From Epiperipatus broadwayi (taxonomy: Eukaryota; Onychophora; Udeonychophora; Euonychophora; Peripatidae), in assembly GCA_028023455.1 (NCBI GenBank), contig JAQFVV010000232.1, forward strand, positions 1,492,001 to 1,556,000: a DNA stretch of 64,000 nt, written 5' to 3'. The notes under the pieces were generated by a model that saw only the letters and a program-made list of their open reading frames with translations, searched no databases and was not told the origin of the DNA. The position numbers and the translations under genes are program-made. Every line of letters starts with the position of its first letter. Positions within the stretch are counted from its first letter, which is position 1. Positions 17,386-30,000 of this stretch are shown here, one piece after another.

Positions 17386-18180
17386 TTAATCTAGAAATTC
17401 TCTACTTAATGAATATTTCTGTACTGTAATTTTCACTACATCATTCCCACACAAGGTAGAGACCGGTTTATATTCACTTTTAACACCTTGTGCAGAGGTG
17501 TAATCATAAACATATGCCCAAATATGTAAAAATGATATATGATTACCAAGATGCACATTTTGTGCTGAACCCAGCACTCATCATTTGGCTCAAATCACAA
17601 TCTCTTATACGTATTTTATCATTGTTTTGTTTAGATAGCCAATTACTATAGTTTAATTGAAAAGTATCATACTTACTGTCCTCACAACTTTGATACAAAC
17701 CACTTGATGGAAGTATAATGTTTATGATTACACCCTTTCACAAAGTATTAAAAGTGGATAGGAGCCAGTTTCTACTATGCATGATAATGGTGTAGTGAAA
17801 ATTATACTACAGAAATATTCATTAAGCGGATAATGTCTAATAAAAGTTATTAATGTACTTCCATCAAGTAGTTTGTGTCAAAGTTGTGAGGGCAGTAAGT
17901 TTGATACATCAATTAAACTGTAGTAATTGGCATATCTATATATACTAAACAATTATAAAAATATGTGTAAGAGATTGTGATCTGGACCAAATTGATAAGT
18001 GCTAGTTCAGTATAAAAATGTGCATCTTGGGGATCATACATCTTTTTCACATTATTGCTAAATTTTTATGATTCCCTTCACAAGATGATAAAAGCGGATA
18101 GACTTTGCATGAGAGTGGTGTAGTGAAAATTATATTACAGAATATTATTCATTAAGTTGATTATAAACCCATATTGTAAA
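17386..18180. repeat. Diverged inverted repeat
   Basis: Left-arm landmarks at 17428-17720 reappear reverse-complemented at 17800-18075: CTCACAACTTTGATACAAAC (17682) against TTTGTGTCAAAGTTGTGAGG (17873), and AGATGCACATTTTGTGCTGA (17550) against the TATAAAAATGTGCATCTTGG block (18013). A partial third segment follows to about 18150. This looks like an old foldback element or inverted duplication. The frame at 17386-17577 inside it is not a gene. Confidence 0.7.
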
Positions 18181-18247
18181 GGACTTTATTACTTTCAAAC
18201 TTAATGCTAAAAACTGGAAAATAATAGATATAAATTTTTATTTTATA

Positions 18248-18530
18248 ATAAACACTTTTATTTATTTACTTTGGTCACACAAAATAATTGTTTCTTCAAT
18301 CACTCCTGAGCTTTTTATATTTAACTTGAAATAAAAGTGTGTGGGGTTGGGGGCAGAAAATAATTAAATCAATCCTTTTTTCTAAAAAATAAGGATTGAC
18401 TTAATTAATTTCTGCATACAAACACACCCCACTCACACTTTTATTTCAAGTTAAATATAAAAAACCCAATTGTGATTGAAAAAAACAATTATTTTGTGTG
18501 TTTTTAATCCAAAGTAAATAAATAACTTTT
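18248..18530. repeat. Foldback (palindromic) element, about 280 bp
   Basis: Near-complete palindrome. The left arm carries ATATTTAACTTGAAATAAAA (18317) and AAATCAATCCTT (18366). The right arm carries AAGGATTGACTT (18391) and TTTTATTTCAAGTTAAATAT (18438). Outer ends TTTATTTACTTTGG (18260) and CCAAAGTAAATAAA (18510) also pair. The loop between the arms is only about 15 bp. A short non-autonomous DNA transposon is the likely origin. Confidence 0.85.
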
Positions 18531-19207
18531 ATATATATATATATTATTTAATAAACAAATAGTTGGATTTATTGAATCATTCCTCATTCGAACAGAAAGT
18601 CATAAGGTTTAAAATTATTTTATTTTTATTAGTAGCATTTTGCTATGATTTTCAGTTTAGTATTTATATATTTATAAATAAGTTGATGCTAATTATTTAA
18701 TTTTTTTAATTAATCAAACTATTTATAAAAAATCTTCATGATTATTATTTTTAATAAAGATAGGAGTTTATTTTGATTTAGATTTAAGACAGAGCTATGA
18801 ACAATTTGAAGAATGAATAAAAAAGATGGAAAAATAATATTGTCACTTTATAAATGAGAAAAGATAAAGTAAAAAAAAAAAGTATTATTGCGTACATTAG
18901 AAAAGGAATACATTTAATGCAACAGGATTATTAAAGATATATTTGAAGGGATTGTGGAGAATAAAAGAAAATGATAAAGAAGTAAAAAGTTTTTAAAAAA
19001 GTATAGCAAATGATTATTATATACATGGAAAACGTGGTCTAGTTTAATGTTATGTGACTTGTCTTTCTTATAGCTTGTGATGATTTTTGTATAAATTAAA
19101 AAAAAAAAATTATTAAATATACATAAGCCTGTATTATTCAAATAATTATCCTATAAAATCTGATATTATATATGAAACTAGATGCTAAATTATATTTTAA
19201 AAGCTAA
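18531..19207. other. AT-rich non-coding DNA
   Basis: Starts with a short TA repeat. I see no gene or named repeat. Confidence 0.5.
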
Positions 19208-19480
19208 TATCAGTTTTGTAGGTAAGTAGAGATAAATGGTGGCTGCTGGAGGGTTGCATTAGATCCTAAGATCTAGGTGCAGTGCTCTCAGATTCAAGGC
19301 TCCTCACTGATGAAGACCACAAGCCAGAAACTAGTCCGGGGATATTGGATGAGTGGGCACTAGATGGGGATTTTATGCACAAGCCTTTGGCATCCATTGA
19401 TTACTATAGCTTGCACTAAGTGGCAATACTGTATGGTGAGTTTTGCCTGTTTTAATAACAGTTATAATCAAGCATAAGAA
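19208..19480 (+). repeat. Hammerhead repeat (variant A), partial unit
   Basis: Begins GTAGGTAAGTAGAGATAAAT and runs through GGAGGGTTGCATTAGATCCT, the hammerhead core, ATTGGATGAG and CATCCATTGATTACT to AAATGGTGATCATGTGATG. This is the same order as in the tandem arrays at 55-56 and 62-63 kb, and more complete than the 4.4-kb copy. Confidence 0.8.
19292..19350 (+). ncRNA. Hammerhead-ribozyme-like motif, variant A (weakened)
   Basis: Perfect core CTGATGA (19307-19313) and GAAA (19327-19330), with palindromic stem III ACTAGT (19330-19335) followed by C at 19336. Stem I pairs ATTCAA (19292-19297) with TTGGAT (19345-19350), and CCTCA (19302-19306) with CGGGG (19337-19341), the latter with an A·C mismatch at its inner end. 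Stem II GAC/GCC (19315-19317, 19323-19325) has an A·C mismatch in its middle. Probably inactive now. Confidence 0.55.
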
Positions 19481-20181
19481 ATGGTGATCATGTGATGTGT
19501 ATATTTGGGTGTGTGTTGTAAAAATATAGAACTTGTTAGTTAAAGACTGTTAGTCTGAAATCCACTTTGGTATTACATGTGGCTTATATATGTGGAATTC
19601 GTTTATAGATTTAGAACACATTTAATAAAATTGCATAGATTTGATTATATAGATAGTTTAAGAAGAATCTTAGTTACACATGCACTTTGTTATGCTTATA
19701 TGCACAATTGATATTATAATAATTTAATATATTTATTGAAGTTGCTAATATATATCTTTGTTGTATTTCATTAAATGATGACGATTCCCCAAAATATAAA
19801 ATATTTGTTATAGTTACCTTGGTTGTATTTTCCTTTAATTAAATGATAACTATCATCCAGCATGGTAAGTAATTTTGTTTTAGGACTGTTTAGATAAGAA
19901 ACTCCTGTAGTAATTATTATAAACCTGATGGATACAATCGTGTTGAATTTTGATTATGGAATTGACATTTGAAGTATTTAGACACGTCCATAATGTAGTC
20001 TTAATGAGTATGACTACCAATGTTAAGTTTAATTAAATTAAATCAGTTATTGAAATTATATTACTTTTTATAAATCTCCACATATACACTCTAATGCAAA
20101 TTCTAACAGTTTCGACTGTCCTGCATCTTCATTACAGCTACAACATTTAAACATATAATCATATAACCATTTTTCTATATA

Positions 20182-21121
20182 CACCTGGTTCTCGTTTTAC
20201 GCGATAGATAGGTTCCTCAGAAAACACGCGCAAACGAAATCGCGCAAAAATAGACGTAACTTACCTTGAAAAAGGGGGGATACGGACTGTGATTTTTCAA
20301 AAATCGCATAAAAGCAAAGCAACAACGTAAAATTACTTTAAAATTTGCACAAAAAAAAATAAGGAAATAAAATATGACTAATAAAAAATTTCAAATTTGA
20401 AAAAAATTGATAAGACAAACTTTTTTTAACTATAATATTTAATTTTATTCAAAACAATATATTTTTATGCATAATTTACAGTAATTTACATTTTTTTTAT
20501 ACACGTTTTAATTATTATCGCGATTTGCTGATAAACAGGTTCGTTTGCAAACTCGTAAAAAAATCAGATTCTGCACATGAGAAAATACACCTAGCGCCAA
20601 CGTCACTTTCATGTTGTTAATGGTTTTCTGGTGACAATGTAATTAGTAATTAATCTAACAACTAAAAATTAAATTCTTATTTTGTCTTTAATTTTCAATT
20701 TTAATTGTGCTCACTGCTATTACTGATTAAAAATAAACTTGCGGACACTAAATGATTAATAATTGATTACGTTCTTTTTTAAAAGGTAAAAACAATGTGA
20801 TTTAAAATGCAAAATTAACACGCACAATGTTTGAACAAATTTACATTATAATCTTGTAAAATTTAATGTGTGTATACATAAAATGTGGAAATGATGATTT
20901 TAATTTCATTATTGCATAAAATCTTACTATTATAAAGCACTAAAAATATTGAAATTACTAAGATGAAAGTCGAATTCCAATAATGTGCTATTACTTTCAA
21001 TATACGCGAAATTTATTATTTAAAGTAATAGCGTATTATCGGAGTTCGACTTCCGGAGAAACGTGAATCGCGTAACTTCAAAATTGCGTTAAATAAATCT
21101 GTGTAAAAAGAGATCCAGGTG
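20182..21121. mobile_element. TA-flanked inverted-repeat element (MITE-like), full length, 940 bp
   Basis: Left end CACCTGGTTCTCGTTTTACG at 20182; right end is its near reverse complement, ending AGATCCAGGTG at 21121. It is flanked on both sides by TA (20180-20181, 21122-21123), the target duplication of Tc1/mariner-type elements. There is no transposase frame. Subterminal CG-containing blocks (ACACGCGCAAACGAAATCGC near one end, TCGGAGTTCGACTTCCGGAG near the other) recur in the copies at 40.4, 41.9-42.9 and 51.6-52.1 kb. The CG richness of the ends in such AT-rich DNA is notable. Confidence 0.85.
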
Positions 21122-21169
21122 TACATATAAAAATACATATTTTACATTATTATTCATAATCATATTTTA

Positions 21170-21734
21170 TTTTTAACTCTATACCTTTACTTCATTTTTT
21201 TTCTAATTATTTTTTCATTATTTCTTTACTATTTCTACTTTCTGTTTACTTTTTATCTTTTACCTTTTCTTCCTATCTATCATTCTACATTACTCTCTAC
21301 TATATTTTTATCATCTTTTTATTTTACTTTTAATACCTATAAATCTAATTTCTTTCCTTTCTTTTTATTATTTATCTGTACTTATTCTTTTATTAATAAT
21401 TTTTATTCCTATTCCTAACTTTATTCCCTTTTATAATTTACTTATTTATTTTACTCACTTTTGCATAACCTTCCTCCTTCCTTTTAAATTTATAACTGAC
21501 TGTTTTTCAAAATCCTTAGTCTCTTTTTCGTATACTCCTTTAATACAACTCCTTCTATTATCAATTTCTTTAACTTTTCATCCTATTTTTAAAACTTTAT
21601 TTTACAAAACTTTATATTGTAACATCTCTTTCCTCTTCGTGGTTACTTCCCCACTATCGGCACACAATCTGCAGACTGGATGGTCTCGGAATCAATGGTG
21701 ATGGGACAACACATTATGAAATGCCAGGGCGCCA
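21170..21734 (-). mobile_element. LTR-element 5' internal relic with primer-binding-site-like motif
   Basis: On the minus strand TGGCGCCCTGGCAT (21734-21721) resembles the tRNA-primer binding sites of LTR retroelements, and lies 3 bases after a CA that could end an LTR (minus-strand GAGTTGCA). Downstream on that strand, 21650-21170 is strikingly purine-rich (seen on + as a T/C-rich tract), like a decayed gag leader. A similar arrangement is found at 29.3-30.0 kb. No protein motif is recognisable. Confidence 0.45.
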
Positions 21735-22734
21735 AATTGCAACTCTAATGGAGATTTTTATATACTACTTTAGTATCGGTTAATAATTGATCTAATTATC
21801 TATGTTAATACTTTATTAATGGGGTAAAACAATAAATTTTCTAATGAATAATACACTGAGAGTGATTTAATAATAATAACTTAGTAATTTATTAAATCTA
21901 TTGGAGACGAGGAGAGTCTCAACTCCACACTGTACACTAAATCTCTCAGCACACTCCCCATCCATCCCTCATCAAAGTGACAATTAAAGTTTGAGTAAAT
22001 TTTAAATTATTTCCTTGCCCAACATCATCATCAAAGTCCATCCCTCTACCATACTGTCAATCATACTTTAGTTTTGCAAATATTAGTAACCAATAATTAT
22101 AGACTTCTTTGCTTTATTTTCTGATTAATTCCCATCCGCCAACTTTTCACTATATAATGATCTCATCTCAGGGCTTCAGAATAGCGAGGCATGAAAATTT
22201 AAATACTGATATGAATTATTTGTGATAAATGAATACTCTCCCAGTGATTACAGTTATAATCGACCTTGCCAATGTCCACTGCCTATTTTAAAACAAAAAA
22301 TAAACAGAATTTCTGCTGTAAATATTTGTTGGTAAAATACCTTAAACACTTCGGTTGTTAAAAATTTTGATTATTAAAGCTCACCTGGGAAAGTATTCGA
22401 ATACAGTGAATGGAGAAAGGGTTTTATGTCCACCTACAGCATTCAATACCACCTGGCAGTCCTTTATTGCACATAATAACTTAAACTTTAATGTCGCTAA
22501 ATTTATTTGATTATAATCCACATACATATTATTTGAGTTTGCAGTGTTTGAAATAATTTTCTCTCTTTTAATTTTATAATGAAAGCTTTATAGGAATCTT
22601 GAATATAATAAAATAATATGTCAAGGACTTTATCATAATGCAGTTATAAGTAATTAAAATATAATTAAATTTAAATATTAGTATAATGATGTATGATCTA
22701 TGATTGGATTTCTGGAATTTGTAGGATCCACAAA
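21735..22734 (-). repeat. Candidate solo or 5' LTR of the minus-strand element
   Basis: If the LTR ends at the CA before the primer-binding-like motif, a plausible TG start on the minus strand (TGTGGATCCTAC, + strand about 22723-22734) gives about 1 kb. This is inference: no second LTR copy was found in the window. Confidence 0.25.
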
Positions 22735-25700
22735 ATATTGAGACACAGACAAGGCTTTATTTAATATTATAAAATTTTATTAACAGTAATAACCTGAATG
22801 TATTTACAATATTTATACATCTCCGTAGCTTGTAAGCTCTTTTCTCAAAACAAAAAAAAAAAAAGATGAAATTATAAAATATTATTAGATTGTTTATAAA
22901 ATGCGATTAACAACTGCTACAAAATTACTTCTATTCTCTAAACAAATGACAATACTATTCTGACTTTAAATAAGCTACTTAACATCTAATACTATAACAA
23001 CAACTATTAACTTATTATAATCTACTTTTAAACTTATAATTTTCTTTTCTTGAATTTTAACTATGGTTTCACATTCATTAGCATACGGTTAATGATACTG
23101 GTCATAAAAAACACTTCACTAAGGAATAAATTTATAAATTATATATCGATTAGAGCAAATTAATATGCCTTGGTAGCTTAATTTAAATCTCTAAATACTT
23201 TAAAAACGCTTGCTTACCCTTACATTATTTAAAGAACTGTTGAAGTGTTAAGAATTAGCTTTCATATGGGTCACATACACACATATATCAGTCTAGTGAA
23301 TATCTACTCTGGTTATGATCTGGGACTTAGATGCACACTGCTCATTATAAAATAAAATATATTTTATTTTTTAACTTTGAAATTCAAATTCTATAATTTT
23401 TATTGGCTCTTAATCAGTTATGTAAAGCTATGCCAGGCATAATATCTCAGTACAACAGATCACACTTTTAATCTTACACTCAATAAAGAAACAATAAACT
23501 GAATTTATGACCCTACCACTTATTAATGACATTTACTATTACTATTCTTTAAACAAATACACATCCATAAGGAAAAGAATTCGGAATCAATATAAGTGTC
23601 GGCAATGACTCATAAACGAGAGAGTCCCATTTCCTAGGGGTTGAGATATTCTAGGACTCTTCGCTAGGCATATAAACATGGATGGGCTTGCACATAGCAG
23701 TATTACCATTAACACAGAAATCATCTTATGGTGTAACATGCACATAGTGGGGGAAATTCATCCACACTTCTTAATATTTACAAATTTTAATAACTACTTA
23801 ATGAGCGACAATGCTCCAGCTCAACTAGCCAGATGGTGATAACTCAACCAACCTCGAACTTACAAGAGTCGCTCACCAATTCATACATATATGAAAATTT
23901 AAATTAATTTTTATACACAAAATATTGCAATGATGCATTAGCCAATGACTTTATACACTTAAATGCACTTATATTTATAATCAAGTTTTATTCTTAATAA
24001 CTAGCAATCAGAAATACACATCCGCGGTATAATAATTTTCTCTCACAACTGGGACTAGGTTATCTCATTCCATTAATAACATGTGTTCAATGATAAAAAC
24101 TATCAATTTTATTATAATAAAATTTAAAATAATAACCCATTTTTAATAAACACTCTACACTATATAAATTTAAAATAATAACTCATTTTTAATGAACACT
24201 CTACACTATATCCTTTCATTCTTCTCTTATTCGTATTATTAGGGTAAAGCAATATTTTATTACTCCAAAGAAGGCATATTTTAAACTACCATGATAACGA
24301 CTTTAAAAGGAAATAAATATTTTACTAACACTTAACTTATACGTATGAAAAAAGATACTATAATGCATGAAACAAATGGTTTATAGAAAACAAATAACAG
24401 TTAATAAAAAAAAATAAAATACTTAAAGTCTCTTTCCAGTACAGTTTTTCAAAGTTCCTTTTATATTCTGCAGTGGTAAATATCCCTTAATAGTTTTGTG
24501 TGCACACATTATCCAAACAAGTAATCCATGGTAATTTAAAATAATCATTTTATTAAGTAATCCGTAAGACTTATCTATTCAGGAGTGAAGCATATTTTCC
24601 TTTTCCTTATTAGAATTTGTATTACAAATATAACACTTTTTTCAGACACGCAGAAAATCATCCAGAGAGTTTTGTTTTTATTATTCACATTATCCGATTA
24701 CAGTATAACATTCAGTTAAATGAGGCAATAATTTTCTAAACCCTGATTTAATTCCTTCAGGCAGTTTAAATTTCTTTGAATAGAATTTTATTACCATTAT
24801 AATATAATTCAACCAGCTTTATCTTGGTTTTTTTCTTGTGACGAATGCTGGCGAAGTCAGATAACTTGGGGTATTTTTTTACATAAATCATAGCATTATA
24901 TTCCTTGAAATTCTCAATGGTTTGTGATATCTCAATTTGATAATCATATAAAATATTTTTTCACATAATAACCATTTTGTTTTCATTGATAAATTAACTT
25001 TTTCAGACATTGATGATGCAGACAACATTTTAAGCAGGATTTAACATATACATTTGTATCGTAGTTCAGTTCCACACTTTTCTATTATAATGATTATTTT
25101 CTTTTTAAATCTTTTGTAACACAAATAGTAATATTTGTTCATCATTCAAAGTGAACAATTGAAATAAATATTCATAAAACTTACAGTTTCCATACTTTTC
25201 TGGAAGTAAAATTTTGTCTTCGGCCAATGTTGCATTACTTTCCAATTAGTTGTGGCAATGACGGTCATATAAAGAATAATGATAATGATTAATTTCAGGA
25301 AGAATTAGTATATGCCTGATGTGGGAAGCTTAAGCACGTATCATATTTTCACAATAATACAAATTTATAGTCAGAGATTGAGCTAGGAAGGATGATAAAC
25401 TTACTTTATATTAGTTTAAATTGATGATTTTAAACTCAAACGGAGCTATACTCTAGATAAAGTGAGAGTTTTATACTCCTGTCCTGCCAATTAATCTCTA
25501 AAATGACATCTTTTCCCAATTAAACCATATACTCTAATTTTAATTGGCTATTATTGTTTTCAAATTAATTATTCACACTCAGACAAATCACGTGGTTTTT
25601 GGTAGATATTTTCCCGCTTCTCGTGCAAAACCACTTGAAAGAACAAAATGAAAATTTTTAATAATAAAAAAAAAATACATAGTAGACCGAATATGAACTC

Positions 25701-25890
25701 AAGATTTTGAGTGAGAACTGATGACTATGGATATGAAATCAAGATAAAATAATTGCTCTTCCAATTAGCTTTCCAATGGCACCATACATGCTAATAATAA
25801 TTAATAGTTATTTTTATAATTAAAATCCTATCATTCACCTCACACACATGTAATTCTGATTGAACAGTTTTAACGCTTTAATGGCTTGGC
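22735..25890. other. About 3.2 kb of AT-rich DNA without recognised genes
   Basis: No long frame and no match to other repeats in the window, except a local duplication of AATTTAAAATAATAAC with its downstream block (24122 and 24170). I see nothing else that can be supported. Confidence 0.45.
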
Positions 25891-27590
25891 CCACAGCAGA
25901 GGGTCAACCGCTCGCTTCTGCTGATTGGTTGAAATTTTGTTTTCTTTTTTAAATTATGCAAAAACTATTTAAGTATGAAGTCAACAGACATCCCAGCATT
26001 CGTTGCGTCTTTCGATTAGCTTTAGAATGACCTATCTTACATTGATATCGGATAAAATTTGAACTTTTTACAATTATTTTTAAAAGTAGATGAATTTAAT
26101 TTTTTTTATTTTCTGGTCAATTTACTAGTTAACATGAGGCATTAGAGACAGAAAATCTTTATCGGCCTTATAACCCTACTATAATGGACTAAAAATACGG
26201 TGAAAATTTGGATACAGAGGCTTCAACGCGATAAATGTAATTGTGGAATATTGTAAGTTATTAATTTTAATTTGTAATATTTTAAATTTTTTAAAATTAT
26301 TTGGTAAATGGTATACTAATTAGTTTGCATTTGTATTGGTGTGTGTGTACTCTATAAATTATAAAATATTAAATCATTTATCCTCTTTATTATACAGTAT
26401 ATAAATTCAAATATAACAAAAGTTGTTTTTGTAGTGTAATTTTGAGTATAGATATAATGACTCTCAAAAGGTATATTTTGTGTATGTTCTTGCATCGTCT
26501 TTTTATAACAAGTAATGATTTACATATATAGAGCAGTGCAATGTAAATTTTAAAAATTGATAATCTAATGTACAAAAAGGTTGCAGTTGATAAAGCAATC
26601 ACAAAATTTACTGGGCATAGTATTATGTGAAAATATAAAAACTTAAAACCAATAAAAACAATAGAGATTTCAAATGGTATGTGTATAGTGGTAGCCACAA
26701 TAGTTATGCATATACCACATGGAATTGTATGCAGTAAAGAATCAAATTCTGATTTTTGTCTATGCCTTGATACTCATGCAGTGGAGTCAGTAGATTGCCA
26801 CATCTTGCATCACATTATTTTCAAGTTTTATAGCTAGCAAATGAGCTATATGCAAATAAATTATATTTGTGGGACAATAAATTTAACAAGATAGCACTAA
26901 AGAATATAAATATTGATGTATGCAAAAAATATAAAATGAAGAGATGAAACTCATTTTATCAGTGATACAGACAGTAGCCTACAATTTCTAGTTTTAGATA
27001 GACAAGAAGCTAATTGCTATGATAACAAATGCATATTCACCTTCTGGAAATGATTTGTTTTCTATCTTTTATTAGGATGAATCTTTTTCTTATAGACGCC
27101 TTTGAGATTTGTCAACTTTTGGGTACAAGATAAAAATGAAGAATTCTTATGCGAATACTTTTGGAGATTCTGAAGCTATGGTTTATCTCAGGTATAGAGT
27201 ATTCATTGAAAGAAGTTTGTAGAGGAAATCAAGGGTTAAATTAAAACTGGTTGAGCCTGCAGGCGCCATATTGAATTTTTAAAAAACTGACTGAGACACA
27301 ATTTTCACAATAACTTCAGTGTTAATAATGTTAGAGCAAAAAGCTTTACATTGATAGAAACTAGAAAAACTAAGGAAAACAATAAGACTAAGACAAATAA
27401 TGATTACCATTTAAAAAATAAGGAAAAAAGAAATTTCAACATCTGACATAATTATTACTTTATTGTTTGTTCATAATTTCTAATTTATCATTAACTAAGT
27501 TTAAATTTTATCTTTAGTGATAATTTTTTTGTATTCTTTACAAAATTATCTTTCAAACCATATATAATACTTCTTACCTGAGATAATCCA
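25890..27590 (+). mobile_element. Dispersed element, copy 1 (related to both arms of the 55-64 kb palindrome)
   Basis: Shared landmarks: CCCAGCATTCGTTGCG (25992) against 61518-61533 (reversed) and 57999-58010; CAATCACAAAATTTACTGGG (26599) against 59748 and, reversed, 60851; TATCAGTGATACAGACAGTA (26959) against 60514 (reversed); CATATATAATACTTCTTACC (27560) against 60281. Small frames such as 26390-26698 (minus) lie inside it but show no domain I know. It is likely a DNA transposon copy with a rearranged right part. Confidence 0.6.
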
Positions 27591-28020
27591 TCTAGTGCTT
27601 ACTATCCCTAGACTAGTTCTGGCTTGTGGCCTTTGTCAGTGAGGAGTCTTGGATCTGAGAGCACTGTACCTAGATCTAATGCAACCCTCCAGAAGCCACT
27701 GTTTATCTCTACTTAACTACAAAACTATGAGACTTAAATTGAAAACACCATAATATTTTCAATCCAAGCTTATCAGCTTATATAGTCATATAGGTCTGAA
27801 CTCAGTTCAGTATCCATACATTTTGGTGTCTTTGGTTCTTTAATGACCATAGCCACCACTATCCTATTAGGCAGGATTGGTTTTAAGCCAATAAACATCA
27901 CATGATCACTATTTCTTATGCTTGCTCTTAACTGTTATTACAACAGGCAAAACTCTATACGTATTGACACTCTGTGCAAGCCAGAGTAATCAATGGATGC
28001 CAGAAGGCTTGTGCATACCA
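27591..28020 (-). repeat. Hammerhead repeat (variant A), nearly complete unit, minus strand
   Basis: One full-length-like unit of about 430 bp. It contains the ribozyme-like region, GGAGGGTTGCATTAGATC (as reverse complement, 27672-27690), the palindrome CTGAACTCAGTTCAG (27796-27810) and AGAGTAATCAATGGATGCCA (27983). Its core (minus strand, 27654-27604) reads CTGACAA with GAACTAGTC, so one A of GAAA is lost and the core is altered. Dead as a ribozyme. Confidence 0.75.
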
Positions 28021-28066
28021 TCCAGAAACTTGTCTGGGGATATTGGATGAGTAGGCACTAGATGGT
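28021..28066 (+). repeat. Hammerhead repeat (variant A), 3' fragment in opposite orientation
   Basis: CCAGAAACTTGTCTGGGGAT (28022) followed by ATTGGATGAGTAGGCA is the 3' half of the hammerhead and the following unit on the + strand. It abuts the minus-strand unit head to head. Confidence 0.7.
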
Positions 28067-28128
28067 GCCCGCCACCTGGCCGTTATTATAGAATGTGCTC
28101 TTAAGTGCAAAAAGGTTGGGGACCCCTG
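28067..28128 (-). mobile_element. hAT-type transposon end, fragment
   Basis: Read on the minus strand from 28128 it begins CAGGGGTCCCCAACCTTTTT, the classic form of a hAT-superfamily terminus. Only about 60 bp are present before the hammerhead-repeat fragment starts, so it is an isolated end. The other end and transposase are missing. Confidence 0.6.
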
Positions 28129-28130
28129 GC

Positions 28131-28603
28131 TTAGGGCATCAAGCCCTGTCAGACACTTCTATGGCTTATGCAGCCTCTCAATGTTCACTGTCTTATTGCA
28201 TTTACAATTTCCGAATAATCTGAATTCTTTAGATAGAACCTGAACTCTGGAGTAATAACAAATTGATGACTGGAATAACTTGATCACAAAAGGCAGACCA
28301 GACTATAGCAATAACAGGAACCTAACTGAAGAATAATAACCAAGATGTAACTTTTGTATCTTAACTCTCTCATTGTTTTATTTTATCTTAGCTTGAATCT
28401 GTCTTAATTAATTTTACATTTTTTTTAATTAATTAATTTTTACATTTGTCTTTATCTTAATCCGTTCAGATTCATCTAAACGATCTCTATAAGATAGTTT
28501 ACAGTTTTTTAATTAATACAATTTCATCAGCAATCTTATAAATTAATTAATTAAATTTTTGAAAGTTTTATAAACATTTAATTTTTACTACACTAAATTT
28601 TTA
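28131..28603. repeat. 480-bp direct repeat, copy 1 (LTR-like pair)
   Basis: Matches 30781-31260 in the same orientation: GGCTTAGGGCAT with AAGCCCTGTCAG (28130, 30780), TAACAAATTGATRACTGGAA (28256, 30928), AACCAAGATGTAACTTT (28338, 31010), AACTCTCTCATTGTTTTATT (28364, 31036), and the end ACTAAATTTTTAGT. Direct repeats of this size 2.65 kb apart could be the LTRs of a short element, but the inner ends lack a convincing primer site. Confidence 0.75.
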
Positions 28604-29279
28604 GTACTTTTATTTTTGCAAAATTTCATTTTAAAAATCTTAAAACTAATTATAATTAAAAAAAAAAAAAAAATGAAACATATAATGCGATTGATTAGCG
28701 GTACATAACACTGCTCACCGTTTGAGAGTAAAATGCGACTTTTGACCCATTTTATCTCTAACATTTTATTTATTATTATTATTTTTTTTAGCTTTACCAC
28801 TTGATTTTTTTTTCATTTTTATTTATGTAATATTTTTTTACCATATAAGTTTTAGAATTGCTCCAGATTAATATAGCACAGAGGGTGACCTTAAGCTACT
28901 CTTTCCAGACTGCCAATGTTGCTTTCTGATGTGAAGAGGGATTTTGATCAAAGCGGAAGCAGGGTTTGCCTTGCTCATACAGACTTACACACATATATAA
29001 AAAACAAAGCTTTCTATGCTGGGTTTTCTAACAGACATTTGGATGAGCCTAAGATTTACACTCCAATGGGACTGCATCCTAGAAAGCAGGAAAAAAGGTC
29101 GCAAATGGCAGGATTCTTCGACTGACCTATTGCTTATGAAATGTGGAGATTCATCCCTGAAAAACTGGTTCACGGTTTAATCTGTTTGTTCCCAGTGCGT
29201 ACATTTTCAATAAGAATTAGGATTCTTTCACCCAGCGAATTTTGGATGGGCCCAGGAATTTTTTTACTGGAATCTCATT
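28604..29279. other. Stretch between the direct repeats, unrecognised
   Basis: Contains overlapping frames at 28916-29125 (+) and 28985-29173 (-) in slightly GC-richer sequence. Neither translation resembles a family I know. Confidence 0.4.
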
Positions 29280-30000
29280 TTGAGAACTATCCCTCTGTTT
29301 AGTCTGTTACGGGTATTGTTTTCACATAGCATACACCTACTATACCTTCCTCAACTGATCTTTATACACTCCTCCCATGACTGTCAACACAAACACAATC
29401 CACACTTGAAAGATTTTATCTATTTTATTATAGATTTCATTTTATTTATTATATGCTTTATTTATTTTTTTACCACCGCATTTTGATTGTATACAAAGAG
29501 AAAATAACTTTTACTTTATTATCATACATTTACTCAAACTATTATTTTAAATAATAAAATTCTCATTATATTTCCATTTAATTAATATCAATTCTACCCC
29601 CCTTACCTGTCAGGCAATAATTTTATTTTCATTATTTTTCTACTTTTAAATTGAATGAAGTATTTGACTAAATATTTCAAATTGAACGAACTGTTCTCCA
29701 AAGCCCCAGTAATAAATTATTTATCATTTCTGACCACTTTTTTCTTATTTCTCCTTTTTATTTACATTATATATTTAACTATTATTAATTATTTTATCAA
29801 TATTACAACTTGTTTGCCTTGGTCTATCTCTTTTCTCACACTACTCATCGATTTCACTTTTATAATTATGCAGTTTAGTGTTTATTTTGAATTTTAGTTT
29901 CAGACTTTTTTAAAATTTTAATTATCATCTTACTTTTTTAAAATTTTGTTGATGCTGGGTCAATTTACAACATATCTGCCTCACATTGGGCACCATTTGA
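29280..30000 (-). mobile_element. Second LTR-element leader relic with primer-binding-site-like motif
   Basis: On the minus strand TGGTGCCCAATGTGAGGC (29995-29978) closely resembles the 18-base primer-binding sites of LTR retroelements and follows a CAAA that could end an LTR (CCGGTTCA). The minus strand downstream is purine-rich down to about 29280, the same layout as at 21.2-21.7 kb. No gag or pol domain was identified. Confidence 0.45.
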
